From Diadema setosum (lineage: Eukaryota; Echinodermata; Echinoidea; Diadematoida; Diadematidae), in NCBI RefSeq assembly GCF_964275005.1, contig NC_092701.1, forward strand, positions 6,678,715 through 6,742,714: a stretch of 64,000 nt of DNA, in the 5' to 3' direction. The translations under genes and the position numbers were made by a program. Of the stretch, positions 31,282 to 54,719 are shown one piece after another. A model generated the notes under the pieces. The model searched no databases and was not told the origin of the DNA. It saw only the letters and a list, made by a program, of their open reading frames with translations. The stretch's first letter is position 1, and every line of letters starts with the position of its first letter.

Positions 31282-31840
31282 AGGGAAGATAAACCCCAAG
31301 AACAATGTGGATTGAGTGAAAGCAGCAACATTAGTAGAACACATCAGTGAAAGTTTGAAGAAAATCGGACAATCGATGCAAAAGTTATGAATTTTTTAAG
31401 TTTTGATGTTGGAACTGCTGGATGAGGAGACTACTAGAGGTTATGACGTATGAGTGGACTACAATATCAAGAAAATATAAAGAAAATACTACAAAAATCC
31501 ATTTTTCATGAAAATTACAAATTCCATCAACTTGATATTGACATTATGTTAAGGGTAGCAATTATTCCCCCTGCTTTCTGAAAGCGGTTGGTCCACTGCT
31601 CTTTCATAATTCTAGAAAAGTGAATTTTTGTTGAATATCCTTTATATTTTCTTTGTATTGTTGTCCACTCATACGTCATATCCTCTAGTAGTCTCCTCAT
31701 CCAGCAGTTCCAACACCAAAACTTTAAAAATTCATAACTTTTGCATCAATTGTCCGATTTTTCTCAAACTTTCACTGATGTGTTCTACTAATATTGCTGC
31801 TTTCACTCAATCCACATTGCTCTTTGGGTTTACCTTCCCT
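31282..31840. mobile_element. Long-arm palindromic MITE, TTAA target, 559 bp
   Basis: Inverted arms of about 200 bp start AGGGAAGATAAACCCC and, reversed, AGGGAAGGTAAACCC, with TTAA on both sides (31278-31281, 31841-31844). Shared arm words include AACACATCAGTGAAAGTTTG, AAAAGTTATGAATTTTT and GGATGAGGAGACTACTAGAG. The same family, also 559 bp, occurs at 60144-60702. Confidence 0.92.
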
Positions 31841-32339
31841 TTAAAAAGGCAGAAGCTCCATCGGAAGGGAAGGGTGGAGATAACACTCGCCCACGCTCGC
31901 CCGCCCCTCCCCCCCCCCCCCTTCGCCATGCATAGAAGTAGACTGTGGCTATACCCAGATCGCTTTATTTCAATTCTAAAAACGCAAAAGCTCCGCGAGC
32001 GGGAGGGGGAATCCTCCTTCCCCTAAGCTCTACCTCACTAGACTTTATACATACACACAGATGGTGCACATTCGGAATAAGAGCTAAATTCCGTGATTTT
32101 AACACTTCGATGAAAAAGTATTGCACCAAAAGTTTGCACCAGATCGCTGAATTTCAGGTCTGAAAACGCAAAATCACCTTCGTGTGGGAGGGGATATGCC
32201 CCTATCTACACCCTCGTGTGCATGCTTTTTCTGTTTGATTGCTGAACTGCAGACAGCGTTCATGATATTCAGTGTAAGAATTAATACAAGAAGATTATTT
32301 AAATGATATACCATTTTATAGGCAAACTGTTCAATAATA

Positions 32340-34545
32340 ATCTATACTAAAATATACTGCAACCTTAAACAAGTGGGACTGTTTCTCGTCGATAAAACGC
32401 GCAAAAAACATGCATCAAATTGCACCATCAATATCAAAATGCAAAAAGTTCTTACCGTGGTAGGGGGGACACCCCCCTCCACACCCTCCCCTCCCCCCTC
32501 GCTCGCTCCGCTCGCTCGGGTTCAGTAGCGTTCATGATATTCAGTGAAAAGAATTAATGTAAGAAGTTTGTTTAAATTATACCATTTTATAGGCAAATTG
32601 TTCAATAATAATCTACACTAAAATATACTGCTACCTTAAACAAGTGGGACTGTTTCACGTCGATAAAACGCGCAAAAACATGCATCAAATTGCACCATTT
32701 ACAACATCAAATTGCACCATTTACAACATCAAAATGCAAAAAGTTCTTACCGTGGGAGGGGGGACACCCCCCTCCCACACCCTCCCCTCCCCCCCCCCCC
32801 CCGCTCGCTCCGCTCGCTCGGGTTCAGTCGCGTTCATGATATTCAGTGAAAAGAATGAATATAAGAAGTGTGTTTATATTATACCATTTTATAGGCAAAT
32901 TGTTCAATAATAATCTACATCAAAATATACTGCTACCTTAAACAAGTGGGACTGTTTTCTCGTCGATAAAACGCGCAAAAACATGCATCAAATTGCACCA
33001 TTTACAATATCAAAATGCAAAAAGTTCTTACCGTGGGAGGGGGGACACTCCCCTCCCACACCCTCCCCTCCCCCCTCGCTCGCTCCGCTCGCTCGGGTTC
33101 AGTCGCGTTCATGATATTCAGTGAAAAGAATTAATATAAGAAGTGTGTTTAAATTATACAATTTTATAGGCAAATTGTTCAATAATAATCTACATCAAAA
33201 TATACTGCTACCTTAAACAAGTGGGACTGTTTCTCGTCGATAAAACGCGCAAAAACATGCATCAAATTGCACCATTTACAACATCAAAATGCAAAAAGTT
33301 CTTACCGTGGGAGGGGGGACACCCCCTCCCCCCCTCCCACACCCTCCCCTCCCCCCTCGCTCGCTCCGCTCGCTCGGGTTCAGTCGCGTTCATGATATTC
33401 AGTGAAAAGAATTAATATAAGAAGTGTGTTTAAATTATACAATTTTATAGGCAAATTGTTCAATAATAATCTACATCAAAATATACTGCTACCTTAAACA
33501 AGTGGGACTGTTTCTCGTCGATAAAACGCGCAAAAACATGCATCAAATTGCACCATTTACAATATCAAAATGCAAAAAGTTCTTACCGTGGGAGGGGGGA
33601 CACTCCCCTCCCACACCCTCCCCTCCCCCCTCGCTCGCTCCGCTCGCTCGGGTTCAGTCGCGTTCATGATATTCAGTGAAAAGAATTAATATAAGAAGTG
33701 TGTTTAAATTATACAATTTTATAGGCAAATTGTTCAATAATAATCTACATCAAAATATACTGCTACCTTAAACAAGTGGGACTGTTTCTCGTCGATAAAA
33801 CGCGCAAAAACATGCATCAAATTGCACCATTTACAACATCAAAATGCAAAAAGTTCTTACCGTGGGAGGGGGGACACCCCCCCCCCCTCCCACACCCTCC
33901 CCTCCCCCCTCGCTCGCTCCGCTCGCTCGGGTTCAGTCGCGTTCATGATATTCAGTGAAAAGAATTAATATAAGAAGTGTGTTTGAATTATACCATTTTA
34001 TAGGCAAATTGTTCAATAATAATCTACACTAAAATATACTGCTACCTTAAACAAGTGGGACTGTTTCACGTCGATAAAACGAGCAAAAACATGCATCAAA
34101 TTGCACCATTTGCAACATCAAAATGCAAAAAGTTCTTACCGTGGGAGGGGGGAAACCTCCCTCCCACACCCTCCCCTCCCCCTTCGCTCGCTCCGCTCGC
34201 TTGGGTTCAGTCGCGTTCATGATATTCAGTGAAAAGAATTAATACAAGAAGTGTATTTAAATCATACCATTTTATAGGCAAATTGTTCAATAATAATCTA
34301 CACTAAAATATACTGCTACCTTAAACAAGTGGGACGGTTTCACGTCGATAAAACGAGCAAAAACATGCATCAAATTGCACCATTGACAACATCAAAAAGC
34401 AAAAAGTTCTTACCGTGGGAGGGGGGACAACCCCCTCCCACACCCTCCCCCCCCCCCCCCCCTCGCTCGCTCCGCTCGCTCGGGCTCGGTCGCTTCGCTC
34501 CCTCGCAGACTAACCGCCCCCCCCCCCCCAAGATCAAATCCTGGC
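32340..34545. repeat. ~277-bp tandem array, eight copies
   Basis: The anchor AAGTGGGAC starts at 32371, 32642, 32944, 33219, 33500, 33774, 34053 and 34327, giving spacings of 271, 302, 275, 281, 274, 279 and 274. Each unit holds GTCGATAAAACGMGCAAAAA, CATGCATCAAATTGCACCAT, GTTCTTACCGTGGGAGGGGG, a CCCTCCC tract, CTCGCTCGCTCCGCTCGCTC and TTCATGATATTCAGTGAAAA. The 302-bp unit has an internal ~24-bp duplication. Neighbouring units are nearly identical, so expansion is recent. Confidence 0.95.
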
Positions 34546-34555
34546 TACGCCGTTG

Positions 34556-35990
34556 CATTGGTTCCATAAATAACGGTTGCAGGCAATTCACGCTGAATTT
34601 CACATTGATGATTAACACACTTTTCAACGATGTACTATTTTTGTGACTCTACAATAAAAGTTGCGCTGGAATGCAAGATATAGTCCTCATTCGAAATTAT
34701 TCGAGCGCGATTCTGAAGTTTGTGTATATCTATTATCCTTGCATGTTCTTGCACAGCTTCCCCAAGACGTATTGCAGTAATCGATGTACTAGTAAGTTAA
34801 ACTCATATGGCAAAATACAAGTTTTTCCGTGTTTGTATGAAAGTGTTTGATTTTCCTAATACAAAATATCGGCCGAAACATTTTACAAAATATATCGGAA
34901 TATCTATCAGTTTGGATTTATCAAATGGAGTAGAATGTAAATCGGTGGGCAAGTTAAATCTGCCCATAATAAAAATAAGCTCGGCTTCTGGTATTTCGAA
35001 GCTGTACAATGAGAGATATTTTCACTATTTGCAAATCTGATGAGAGGTGATGATGCCTGTAAGTAAGTCTCTCAACGCACTTGCACAGACATTGTAATCG
35101 TAAGATTATTATGCTTAATTGTATCAGAATTATTATTGGGTAATATAATAACGAAGCTACCAGACTAATTCTGAATTTGAGGGTTCCTACTTATCAAATC
35201 ATCGATCGACCACTTTCTTTTTTTTTTCCAAAATACTAGTCATGTAAACAGGTAATTGTGAGCCAAAAGCTTCGCCTCATGTAATATTTATATGCAATGG
35301 TGACCGAATCACAGCTTCGCGAAAACACGTAGGCCGAATGACTTGGCCGATACTAGTCGTGATACTGGTGACATTCTTAATTTTGTTCCGCTTTTATCAA
35401 AACTGCATGTTTGCTTCACGGTGATCTTGCCGCCAGCCAAATTTAGCACAGAAATCCTTTCTTTCTTTCCTTTTTCTTATGAAATGCAGTCCGAGGATTA
35501 AATCGTGAAGGCCTATTATCATAACAATCAATGTGTCACAGACCATTAAGCATAAGAATCCACCCGAATGCGTAGACGATATGCTCTGCAATCCAGAAAG
35601 CCGAATGCAATATGAGAAAGCGACCCGAGGTTTTGTCGCATACCTGTAAAGATAACGGTACTTCTTGATGTGTTTGTTTACGCCATTCATTTACCGTGTA
35701 TATACACTGCTTCAAAAATCACTTACTGAGTATACAGGCTACTTACTTTCAAGTGTGACGCTGCCAGTCTTACTGACTACATACACAGAGAACGATGTAT
35801 ATATTCCCCCAGTTTGCCTGCATGCCACTTGGCCAGTCCTCTGGAGTATAATAAACTACAATGTGCCGGTAACCTTCAATTGGCTTGAATACATGAAATA
35901 CAAAATAAGACGAGTAGAATGAGAGACTTTCATCAAAATCGGACCAAAAAAGTGATTTTCCAGTTACAGACATTTTTTTTTAAATTCTTT
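34556..35990. other. Non-coding stretch with one possible membrane-protein-like segment
   Basis: Mostly AT-rich unique sequence. On the minus strand at about 35640-35540 a frame reads RFLILHSAFWIAEHIVYAFG and then hits a stop, preceded by a possible acceptor. It is too short to claim as an exon. Confidence 0.3.
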
Positions 35991-36082
35991 ATTTTATTTT
36001 TTTTTAACGCAGAGAGATCTGGTAGGCATGCAAGCCAGAATGTTATATCCTCGCTTCTCTCCGACTGGCCTTAGCCGCAAAA

Positions 36083-36256
<174 letters not shown>

Positions 36257-36589
36257 TGTTTTCGGCCAAGGTTTCAGCACATGAAAAGACATTTCACCGG
36301 AAGACAACGTCATGAGGATTTTACAAGACCACTACAAATCGATGTTTTATTTTTATTTTATTTTTTTACTTCATGCCCCAACTGGACAATAAAAGCATTA
36401 TTTACCATTTGCAGATGTAACAAAAACCTAGCTTTAGTGCTTAAAATTAATTTTAAAATGTGAGTTAGAGATAGAAACAACCAATATAAAAATTTGAATC
36501 AGTGTAATCAATGTAAAGAATTCTTAAATATACAAAAACGAACAATAGTTATGACAAAAATGTTTCTAGGCTAAAAATATCTCAAACAT

Positions 36590-36632
36590 TTTTTTTTTTT
36601 TAAATCACTGCTCCAAATGGTAAACAGTACCT
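36590..36632 (-). mobile_element. Inverted fragment of the AGGTATTGTTTACC family
   Basis: The complement reads AAGGTACTGTTTACCATTTG followed by GAGCAGTGATTT. This is the terminus of the same TTAA family as 22346, facing the copy that begins at 36688. Confidence 0.75.
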
Positions 36633-36687
36633 TAAAGGAAACCAAAGCTCAAATATAATGTGGATTTAGTGCAAGCATCATCATCAA

Positions 36688-37054
36688 AGGTATTGTTTAC
36701 CATTAGGAACAGTGATTTTAAAAAAAATGTTCTAAAGTTATTATATTTCATGCATATGTGTAGATCAGTTGTATCACGAAACATCCTATCACAAATTTTT
36801 TTCAAAAAGCCTTTATACAAGGAGATATCACTATTTTTCTCAATAAACCATAATTGTTAATGGTTTATTCTAGAAACAATTTTTATCATTACTGTTCTTG
36901 ACATTGTGTATTTTTAGGAATACCTAACATTGATTATACTGATTAACATTTTCATATTGGTTGTAACTTTGTATCCCTAACTCACATATTAGGAATATTT
37001 TGAAGCACTAAAGCTGTTTTTTTTTTTCATCTCAAAATGGTAAATAATGCCTAT
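36688..37054 (+). mobile_element. AGGTATTGTTTACC-family MITE, full-length uninterrupted copy
   Basis: Starts AGGTATTGTTTACCATTAGG and ends with the inverted AGGCATTATTTACCATTTTG. Internal words TCAATAAACCATAATTGTTA, GTTTATTCTAGAAACAATTT, GTATCCCTAACTCACA and TTTTGAAGCACTAAAGCTG match the split copy at 22346-25928. It provides the empty-site reference for the 3.2-kb insertion. Confidence 0.85.
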
Positions 37055-37243
37055 AATACAACACATAGATTCAAACAAAAGTTTTGTGGAAATTTAGACA
37101 ATGCCAACATTGCAAACAGACATGTTTTATCCCATTTAGTACATTTTGATAAAGCTCTCTAACCAGTGCATACATTTACAGTAGCCTTTTCACAGTACTG
37201 TATGAAGTGCAACTTTACTATTTCACATGCAAGTGTCATTTTC

Positions 37244-37280
<37 letters not shown>

Positions 37281-39140
37281 TACACAGACCAACAACAAAA
37301 CATTCAAACACAAGTAATTCTCATATTGGTCATAACAATTTCATTTCCAGGAAATATTAAATGGAAAAAGCGATGAAACAATCGCTTGTCCTTACAGAAT
37401 ATACACATTCACTGCAACTCACAAAGAGTCCACGCTGCAGAGACCAAACTATACACAGGTATACACATCAGCTGGATTGTGTACCATTTCTGTATTTAAT
37501 TTTGATTCACAAATGTTTTTACAAGTACAAACGATATCCAATCGTTACAAGCTATCAGTTTTGAAAGCAATTACTTGATTGATAAGGATAATCAAACAAT
37601 CAATTGTAAAAATACGAATAATTATTTTTTCTTTGTGTGTGTATCACTTTAATATGCTGCTATCAAGCTGATTTCTGTGTATCTATATGTTGTCATAAAG
37701 ATAACATTTATTTCCATTAATCACTCCGCACGTATTGCAAGTGTCATGTACTATCATCAGACATTTATCAATATTCTATCTACAAATTTGATAAAATTGT
37801 CAAAAAACCTGCATTGTTGTCAATGCAATCAGGCTAGCCTACTCCATAGAAATGGTATGGAAGCAAGTGGTTTTATTCATCAAAACCTCAACTAAAAAAA
37901 GAAAAAATCAAACAAGAAGTTACATTCAAAACACAGTCTATAATTATAAGCTACTGTATCACAATGTTGATGCATATCCATAGTTACTGTTTTCACTCTT
38001 GACTCTTGCTAGTAACACAGGGGTGTGCACTAGCATAAGATTTCCATGAAACTTCACACATACAAATTTTACGAGGAGAGCAAAGGTAACAACCCCCTAA
38101 CCCTCCCCCCCCCCTAAAAAAAAAAAGGAAAACAAGGACTTTTATCCAGGCAAGACAAGACTAAATGCACAGTTTGCCTAGCTCACACAAACAACCAAGT
38201 GAAAATAGCCAGAGAGCAACCTTCTGTTTTTGAACAGCACCTGTGGAATAGAAGTATCAATACAGCAATTTTCATTTCTAAGCCATCAAAATGAAACAAA
38301 ATCAGAGACAAACAAGGAAAAGGAATCCAATATACAGAATAAAATATCAGAGAATGACTGAGCCCAAAATAGCCAATGATTGATAAATAAATATAAATTT
38401 TTGCCAAGTATTTCAGCAGCAAAATCCTATTATACATCGGGCCGGCAACTCCCTTCACATTAAGTCTCAAAGAGGGGATTATACTAAATGTTTATCGCAT
38501 TTATCACTGCACATACACTTCACACTAATTTCAGTATAACGGATGCTCCAAGAGCAAACTTTCTCAAACACCATTTGAAATATTCTAACGTTAAATAATT
38601 GACACATAATCCCACCTGAGGGTCAGCCGGAGAAAATTTGTTTTGTGCAATACTCACTCAGAGTGCTCTCTCAACATACCATACAAAATTTTCACTTATA
38701 CACAATATTTGTTACAGCAGTGACGGGCTTTCTGAAAAATTGTTGTCAATCTTTGACAAGAACCACACCATGAATTTCATCTGGTTTAGAATTCAGAAAA
38801 GACAAATCAAAGATTGGTAAATCTTGCTCATGCAATGTCACTGTGGAAATTGATATCCCAGATTTACACCAGGGCCCGTATTCATCATCAACATTGCAAA
38901 ATTACTGCATATCACCAAGTCATTATGATAAATTTAACATATGCTGGGACAAGCCCACTAACACAGGATGCATAATTATAAACTGTTGGGATTTGGTGTG
39001 ATTATTTCTTTCTCTCATGGTTTTTTTTTTTCTATGGGAGGGAATAGGCTGGAATTATTTTTGTGTTATGTATGGATGCCATTTCTTGCATTTGATATGA
39101 TATCATAGGACAATTGCTGTTACCCACATCAAGGCAGAAT
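37055..39140. other. AT-rich sequence downstream of DDAH, no gene recognised
   Basis: Includes a (TC)n run at 37243-37276 and a solitary AGGGCCCGTATTCATCATC end at ~38873. Some of it could be a long DDAH 3' untranslated region, but nothing in the sequence proves this. Confidence 0.35.
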
Positions 39141-39145
39141 CTCTA

Positions 39146-39516
39146 AAGGCGCGGTCAGACTGGTAAAAGATCGAAAAGATGAAGTTCGCGATCTTTAAGT
39201 TTTGCCAGTGTGACCGCAAACTTCCAGCGAAACTTCTCGCAAAGCTTCTCGCAAAACTTCCAACTCCAAGAAGGGATATTTCCCTCACCCCCACCAAATT
39301 TCTCAATCTGTTTGCGGGCTCCGAAGCGCGAGACCACACTGTCATGTACACATGTGCATTGTTACGTTACAATCACTAGCCGTTGGACGGCACGCTCTTT
39401 CTTCTTTCTTGCGCCCATGCACAGATGACCCAAACTTCTCGATCGAGAAGTTCGCTTGCCAGTGTGACCGCACAACATCTTAAACTTCTCAATCTTTGCC
39501 AGTCTGACTGCACCTT
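39146..39516. mobile_element. Foldback element with AAGGYGCGGTC ends
   Basis: Left end AAGGCGCGGTCAGACTGG and reversed right end AAGGTGCAGTCAGACTGG. Inner inverted words GCCAGTGTGACCGCAAACTT and GCCAGTGTGACCGCACAACA and repeated AAACTTCTCG blocks follow. Short tandem units CTTCTCGCAAARCTTC lie near 39235. The target duplication is unclear. Confidence 0.8.
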
Positions 39517-39831
39517 ATGTCTCTTCTAGCTTCCCTCAAATGAGACAAATTCATCTCTAAACTATCTCAAAGGCTAGCTCATGCACTATAAAGTCTAAAG
39601 TCTAGCTAAACACTGACACTGTATGGGGCCTTGGACAGTTTGATTAAAATGCTCTCAGAGTATAACATTGCTATGTATGAAGAGGAATGTACAGTTTAAA
39701 AAAAAAAAAAATCTTAATACTGTACAAGCAAGCCAAAAAATATCCATGTGACAATCATGCTATGTTTGAAAATAGGAAACTGTATTAGGGTCACCACTAT
39801 GCCCCAAAACGGTTACTCCAGAACTGTAGTA

Positions 39832-40446
39832 CAGTATTCATCGCATAATCGGGACAGGTTGGGAGTAGCAAACACGGCCCCTTTAAGCGGGGTGCCCGAT
39901 TTCGCGATGAGCACTCACCATACACTAACGGCATACGACATGTACATGTAGTGCACACACACACACACACACATGCATACTGACGTACTGTACATGTACA
40001 TGAATACACAACCACGCTACCCCTGGGCGCGACCCTCTAGCTCTCCCTGCACATGGCTTTGCTTAAATGTAGGGAAGAAGAATGTTCGCGAAAGCATGTG
40101 TTTCGCAATGGCATGGATACTTACACACGGCGCTTTCGTGGCTATGCATGTACGTGTACTGGATGGACGGAGGTCAAAACACACCAGTCCGAAGCTTGCT
40201 TTGTAAGTTCGATGTAAACGACAACTGATAGGGAATCTTTGAAATATTGTTGTGGTATTTTGGTAGATTTTTTGTGTAAAATATCAACAAAATCAAAGAT
40301 CGCTTGAAGCAAAATTGTCCCGTTTATCAGAGGTCCCCGCCCGATTATCCAGTGAAAATAACATGCATTGGAAATGTTTCTGGGAAGCGTATGTCATTTA
40401 AGCGAGGTTCCCGATTATCAGATGCCCGATAATGCGATGAATACTG
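39832..40446. mobile_element. Pogo/Tigger-like MITE, 615 bp, TA target site
   Basis: Left end CAGTATTCATCGCATAATCG and reversed right end CAGTATTCATCGCATTATCG, each next to TA (39830-39831, 40447-40448). Subterminal words with CCCGATTATC/GCCCGAT recur near both ends. There is no transposase frame. The terminus style is like the element at 1192-2131 but the sequence differs. Confidence 0.87.
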
Positions 40447-40448
40447 TA

Positions 40449-41223
40449 TTGAATACTGTATTGTCATTACTATCATCATCTCCTTCAGCTTATCTAGTCA
40501 GGGATAGAAGGGCGCTTAGGCAAGGCATTCTGTCTGTATAGTACAAGAAGTTACAATCTTGTTGCACTCATGCATCAGTTCACAAAATTTTGGCACTCAG
40601 TAAGCTTGGCAATTTTTGCCAAAGAAAGATGCTTTTCACAAGAAGCTCCATAACTGACAATCACTGTTCCTTTTTCCCAGTTTAAACATTCTTAATCAAA
40701 ACTGCACTTCCCTTTACAGTTTTTTTTAAACCAATATTGCTACGAAAAGGAGTACAAGTGATCAACTTGGAGAATAAATGACTCACAAAACAATTGCAGT
40801 TGCATCATTTTGTCAGAAACAAGACAGCATTTTTTTTGTTTTGCATCGACTACGATAGGATAAGATGGAATAACTTAAAACGAAGATTATGATATTTAGA
40901 AAAATCTAAGATTAAAAGCAGATTGCAGACTATTATATCTCTTAAAAAACATTGTTCATCATAACAGCTGCTGTATACTTCCTGTAATCTTTCGCTAAAA
41001 ATTGTAAAAATCACACCAATGCCATTTCACACTTGCACTTATTCTCATGCTATTTTACAAACACTGCCTTAAAAATTCCAACCATATGTCAAAGAGAAAC
41101 AGATAGATTAAATGATATCCTTTAAATATTGAATGCAAATTGAAGGAAATGTGGCTATTCTTCTGCCAGTTGTTTGAGAAAAGTATTGCGTAGCATGTGT
41201 GACATCATATTGCAGTGAAAAGA
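40449..41223. other. AT-rich sequence, no feature recognised
   Basis: No coding, RNA or repeat structure was identified by eye. Confidence 0.35.
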
Positions 41224-41227
41224 TTAA

Positions 41228-41612
41228 AGAGATGGTATAGTATTGGTGGAGACAAGGTTTGGGCTTTCAAATTTTTGTGCAAGATACCATGAAACCACCT
41301 ATGAAATAATACAGACCATACCATTCTAAGATGAATTCAAAGTTTATTTGATGCAAAAGTTAATTTGATGAAAATCAATTTTGAAAAGGCTGAAACAAAG
41401 TAATTTAACAAAGTGATAGTAATAAAGGCTGGGTCCCACCTTTTATTAGGATCACTCTGTTTTGGATATCTCAGCCATTCAATTTTCATCAAATAAACAC
41501 TGAATTCCTCTAGGAATTACATGCTCTTTTACATTTCATAAGAAGTATCTCATATCTCACTAAAAAAGTTAGAAATCTGAATTTATGTATCAAGCAAAAC
41601 TATACTATCCCT
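41228..41612. mobile_element. TTAA-flanked MITE, 385 bp
   Basis: Left end AGAGATGGTATAGTATTGG and reversed right end AGGGATAGTATAGTTTTGC. TTAA lies at 41224-41227 and 41613-41616. The interior is AT-rich and non-coding. Confidence 0.85.
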
Positions 41613-42058
41613 TTAAGCTCTCACCAATGAGAAAGAACTTGACTGGCCTCTACACTCTGCAGCTAGCTGATGTAGATTTTTGTTACAAGAATATTAGTAT
41701 AATTTACTATGGAAATACTGCATAGCCATTTATTTCGCAATTCCAAGACTTTGCAAGTCGGGACATGTAAGATAATATTCTGCGCGAGTCTTACTTTTTA
41801 TAGGGATTGAAAAATCTATGTTACACTAAAAAAGTACAAAATGTCTCCATGAATGTACAGCTGCTACTGCACAATTAAAATGTGTATGCAGAGAATTATT
41901 ACTTTAAAAGGAGAATGCACCATTTGGAGTTTTGTTGGAGTTTTACATGCCACATAAAAAGTGAAAAAGCCACTAATCGATTGATATTACAGAAGAACTA
42001 TAATTATGCATAATTTTAAGTTTAAAAAAATGACCACTGAATGTCAGTAAGTCTGCTT

Positions 42059-42301
42059 CTGTATATGCCAAATATTTCATGAGGTTTTCATTTTCGTGAA
42101 TTTCATGAGTCAGGTGTTATTCGCGAAATTAAAACACATGAAAATAAGGACTCTGATCCCAATATGAATGTGACGCATATGCATACATTTCTCCGTTCAG
42201 TATTATACAGTACTCCACGATCGTGAATCTAACCACTCGCGAAATCGTCGTAAGTCCCGATTCACGAAAATTTAGACTCGCTAAATATATGGTGTACACA
42301 G
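42059..42301. mobile_element. MITE with ~43-bp diverged terminal inverted repeats
   Basis: Left end CTGTATATGCCAAATATTTC and reversed right end CTGTGTACACCATATATTTA, both continuing to ATTTTCGTGAAT. A diverged relative lies at 62730-62965, with words TTTCGTGAATTTCATGAG against TTTGTGAATTTCACAAG. Confidence 0.75.
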
Positions 42302-42494
42302 TATTCGAGGAGTACCTTATATGAATCATACTGGGCAAATAACAATGACTTTGTGTACTACATTTGTGTAACATCCCCACAAAATATTGGTCAATTCACT
42401 CTTTGTAACCTTTTTTTCATCAGATTGACGTGCACTGTACACAGACATATCAACTCTATTACGTTGTAGCAAATGCATTACATAAAATTTGATA

Positions 42495-42645
42495 GCAAGC
42501 TTTAGATCTGCAATGTGAATGCTATCACAGACAACGCTAATTAGGCCGAAAGTGGTGTTCTGCACATGTGCGAGACAGCTGTTTCCATTGACCAACCCAG
42601 GAGGCTGTGTCGTCATAGCGCTTGTGTTGCAGATCTAAAGCTTGC
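42495..42645. mobile_element. 151-bp palindromic MITE, TA target site
   Basis: Both ends read inward GCAAGCTTTAGATCTGCAA, with about 40 bp of inverted match, flanked by TA (42493-42494, 42646-42647). Confidence 0.88.
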
Positions 42646-42647
42646 TA

Positions 42648-43989
42648 ATAAAACAAAGGATGCAAATGTATTCCAACAAATACATAGATGTTCTCACTTT
42701 GGTCATTTTCTTTAAACAAGAAATGTGGATTCTTCACTTTGTACTCTTCGGTATCACAGAGTAAATGCAATTTATACCTAACTTCAATGATAGATATTTT
42801 CCTCTTGCCCATGCACTAAGAAAATACAATCTTTGGGGATAACCTATTCAGTCACATTCTTAAAAACCTTTAAAAACTTAAAACCTCTTTGTCACAAGAT
42901 AGCTGTGTTCTTTCATACATTACGGGGAAAAAAACAACTAGATATACATCAAATAAAACTTCCCTTTAATTCTATAAAGAGACAACCATAGCTTGTCAGC
43001 ATGACATTATACATGAGCAAGAAAAGAATCTACACAAGGTTAGGAATGACAGAAAACTTTGTTCATAAAGTTAGAATCTGTGGATCAAAGTTTGCCAGCA
43101 TGAACAATATTGCTTATAATACACTTTGTGTGTCTCCCTTCCCTTTCCTCTTTTTACGTCTGATACTCTCACTTAAAAAAACAAAAACAAAAACAAAAAC
43201 AAAACAAACGTATCCAAAGGTTGTTTTCATGGCATATGGATGAAGAAAAAATGGATTTTAGAGACTACGGAAAGATGGCAAGTTCTCAAGTACCGCTTTT
43301 CAAAAATCTGTTGTAATGAAAAATAAAGTTGATGAAACAAAGATTTGAATACCTCTAATAATTTATTGTGTATCTAAATCCTCCAAAAAATTCTTCCAGC
43401 AGAGCAAATAATAAAATATGGAAGGAAAGACACAATAAAAACGTCATGTGATGACTTTAGGTATTACTTCTCTTGGCAGCATATTCATCCTTTAACACAG
43501 ATTTTATAGAATCCCACCCCCCCCCCCCCCCAAAAAAAAGAAAATCAAATCTTCTATATTTCCAATGTGATTCCACATGAATGTCACACAGTAATGCAAT
43601 CTTAACATCTACAACATGTTTAATAGTGCATAAATAACATTTTCACATCCATATTAGTTTTTCTTGAAAATATCTAATATCCCTAAAAACGGAAAGAGCA
43701 ATCAAAGAAAAGAATCTGACAAAATATTCATTCCTAAAATATTTTGATCTGTATAAGCAAGCATAATCTACCAGTAAAAGAATTTCATGTCATGTTGCTT
43801 TTGGTCAGGGTATATAAACAGAAACACACATATTTGCACGCCAAGAAAGAGAGCAAAAAGAAAGGACAAAATAGACGAGAAAAAAATAAGGAAATCCCTC
43901 CTCTATAGGTTAATTTCTTTAATATTGACAGCAAACAGGTTCATTATAATCATGAAGAAACAAGTTTTTGGTAGTCTGTCTCTCCAGCC
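42648..43989 (-). other. Probable DDAH 3' untranslated region and flank
   Basis: AT-rich and non-coding, directly downstream of the DDAH stop on the minus strand. A minus-strand AATAAA occurs near 43371-43376 and could serve polyadenylation. The extent of the transcript cannot be read from sequence. Confidence 0.4.

Positions 43990-54719
<10,730 letters not shown>

Larger units (their letters stand above)
30740..34551. mobile_element. Large composite repeat bounded by inverted GGCGTAGCCAGG
   Basis: The region opens with GGCGTAGCCAGGGGGG and closes with the complement CCTGGCTACGCC. Just inside both ends lie long G/C runs and AAGATTTGG- or AAGATCAAATC-type words. The interior holds diverged units with GGGAGGGGG..CCCCCTCCC (30960, 32000, 32180) and then the regular tandem array from 32340. 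A TTAA-type MITE (31282-31840) is inserted within it. It looks like a MITE-like element whose middle has expanded into satellite. Confidence 0.6.

Noticed and set aside
35397-35690. Minus-strand hydrophobic segment as an exon of a membrane protein
   Set aside because: The best frame stops after about 30 residues, no neighbouring exon was seen, and no family was recognised.
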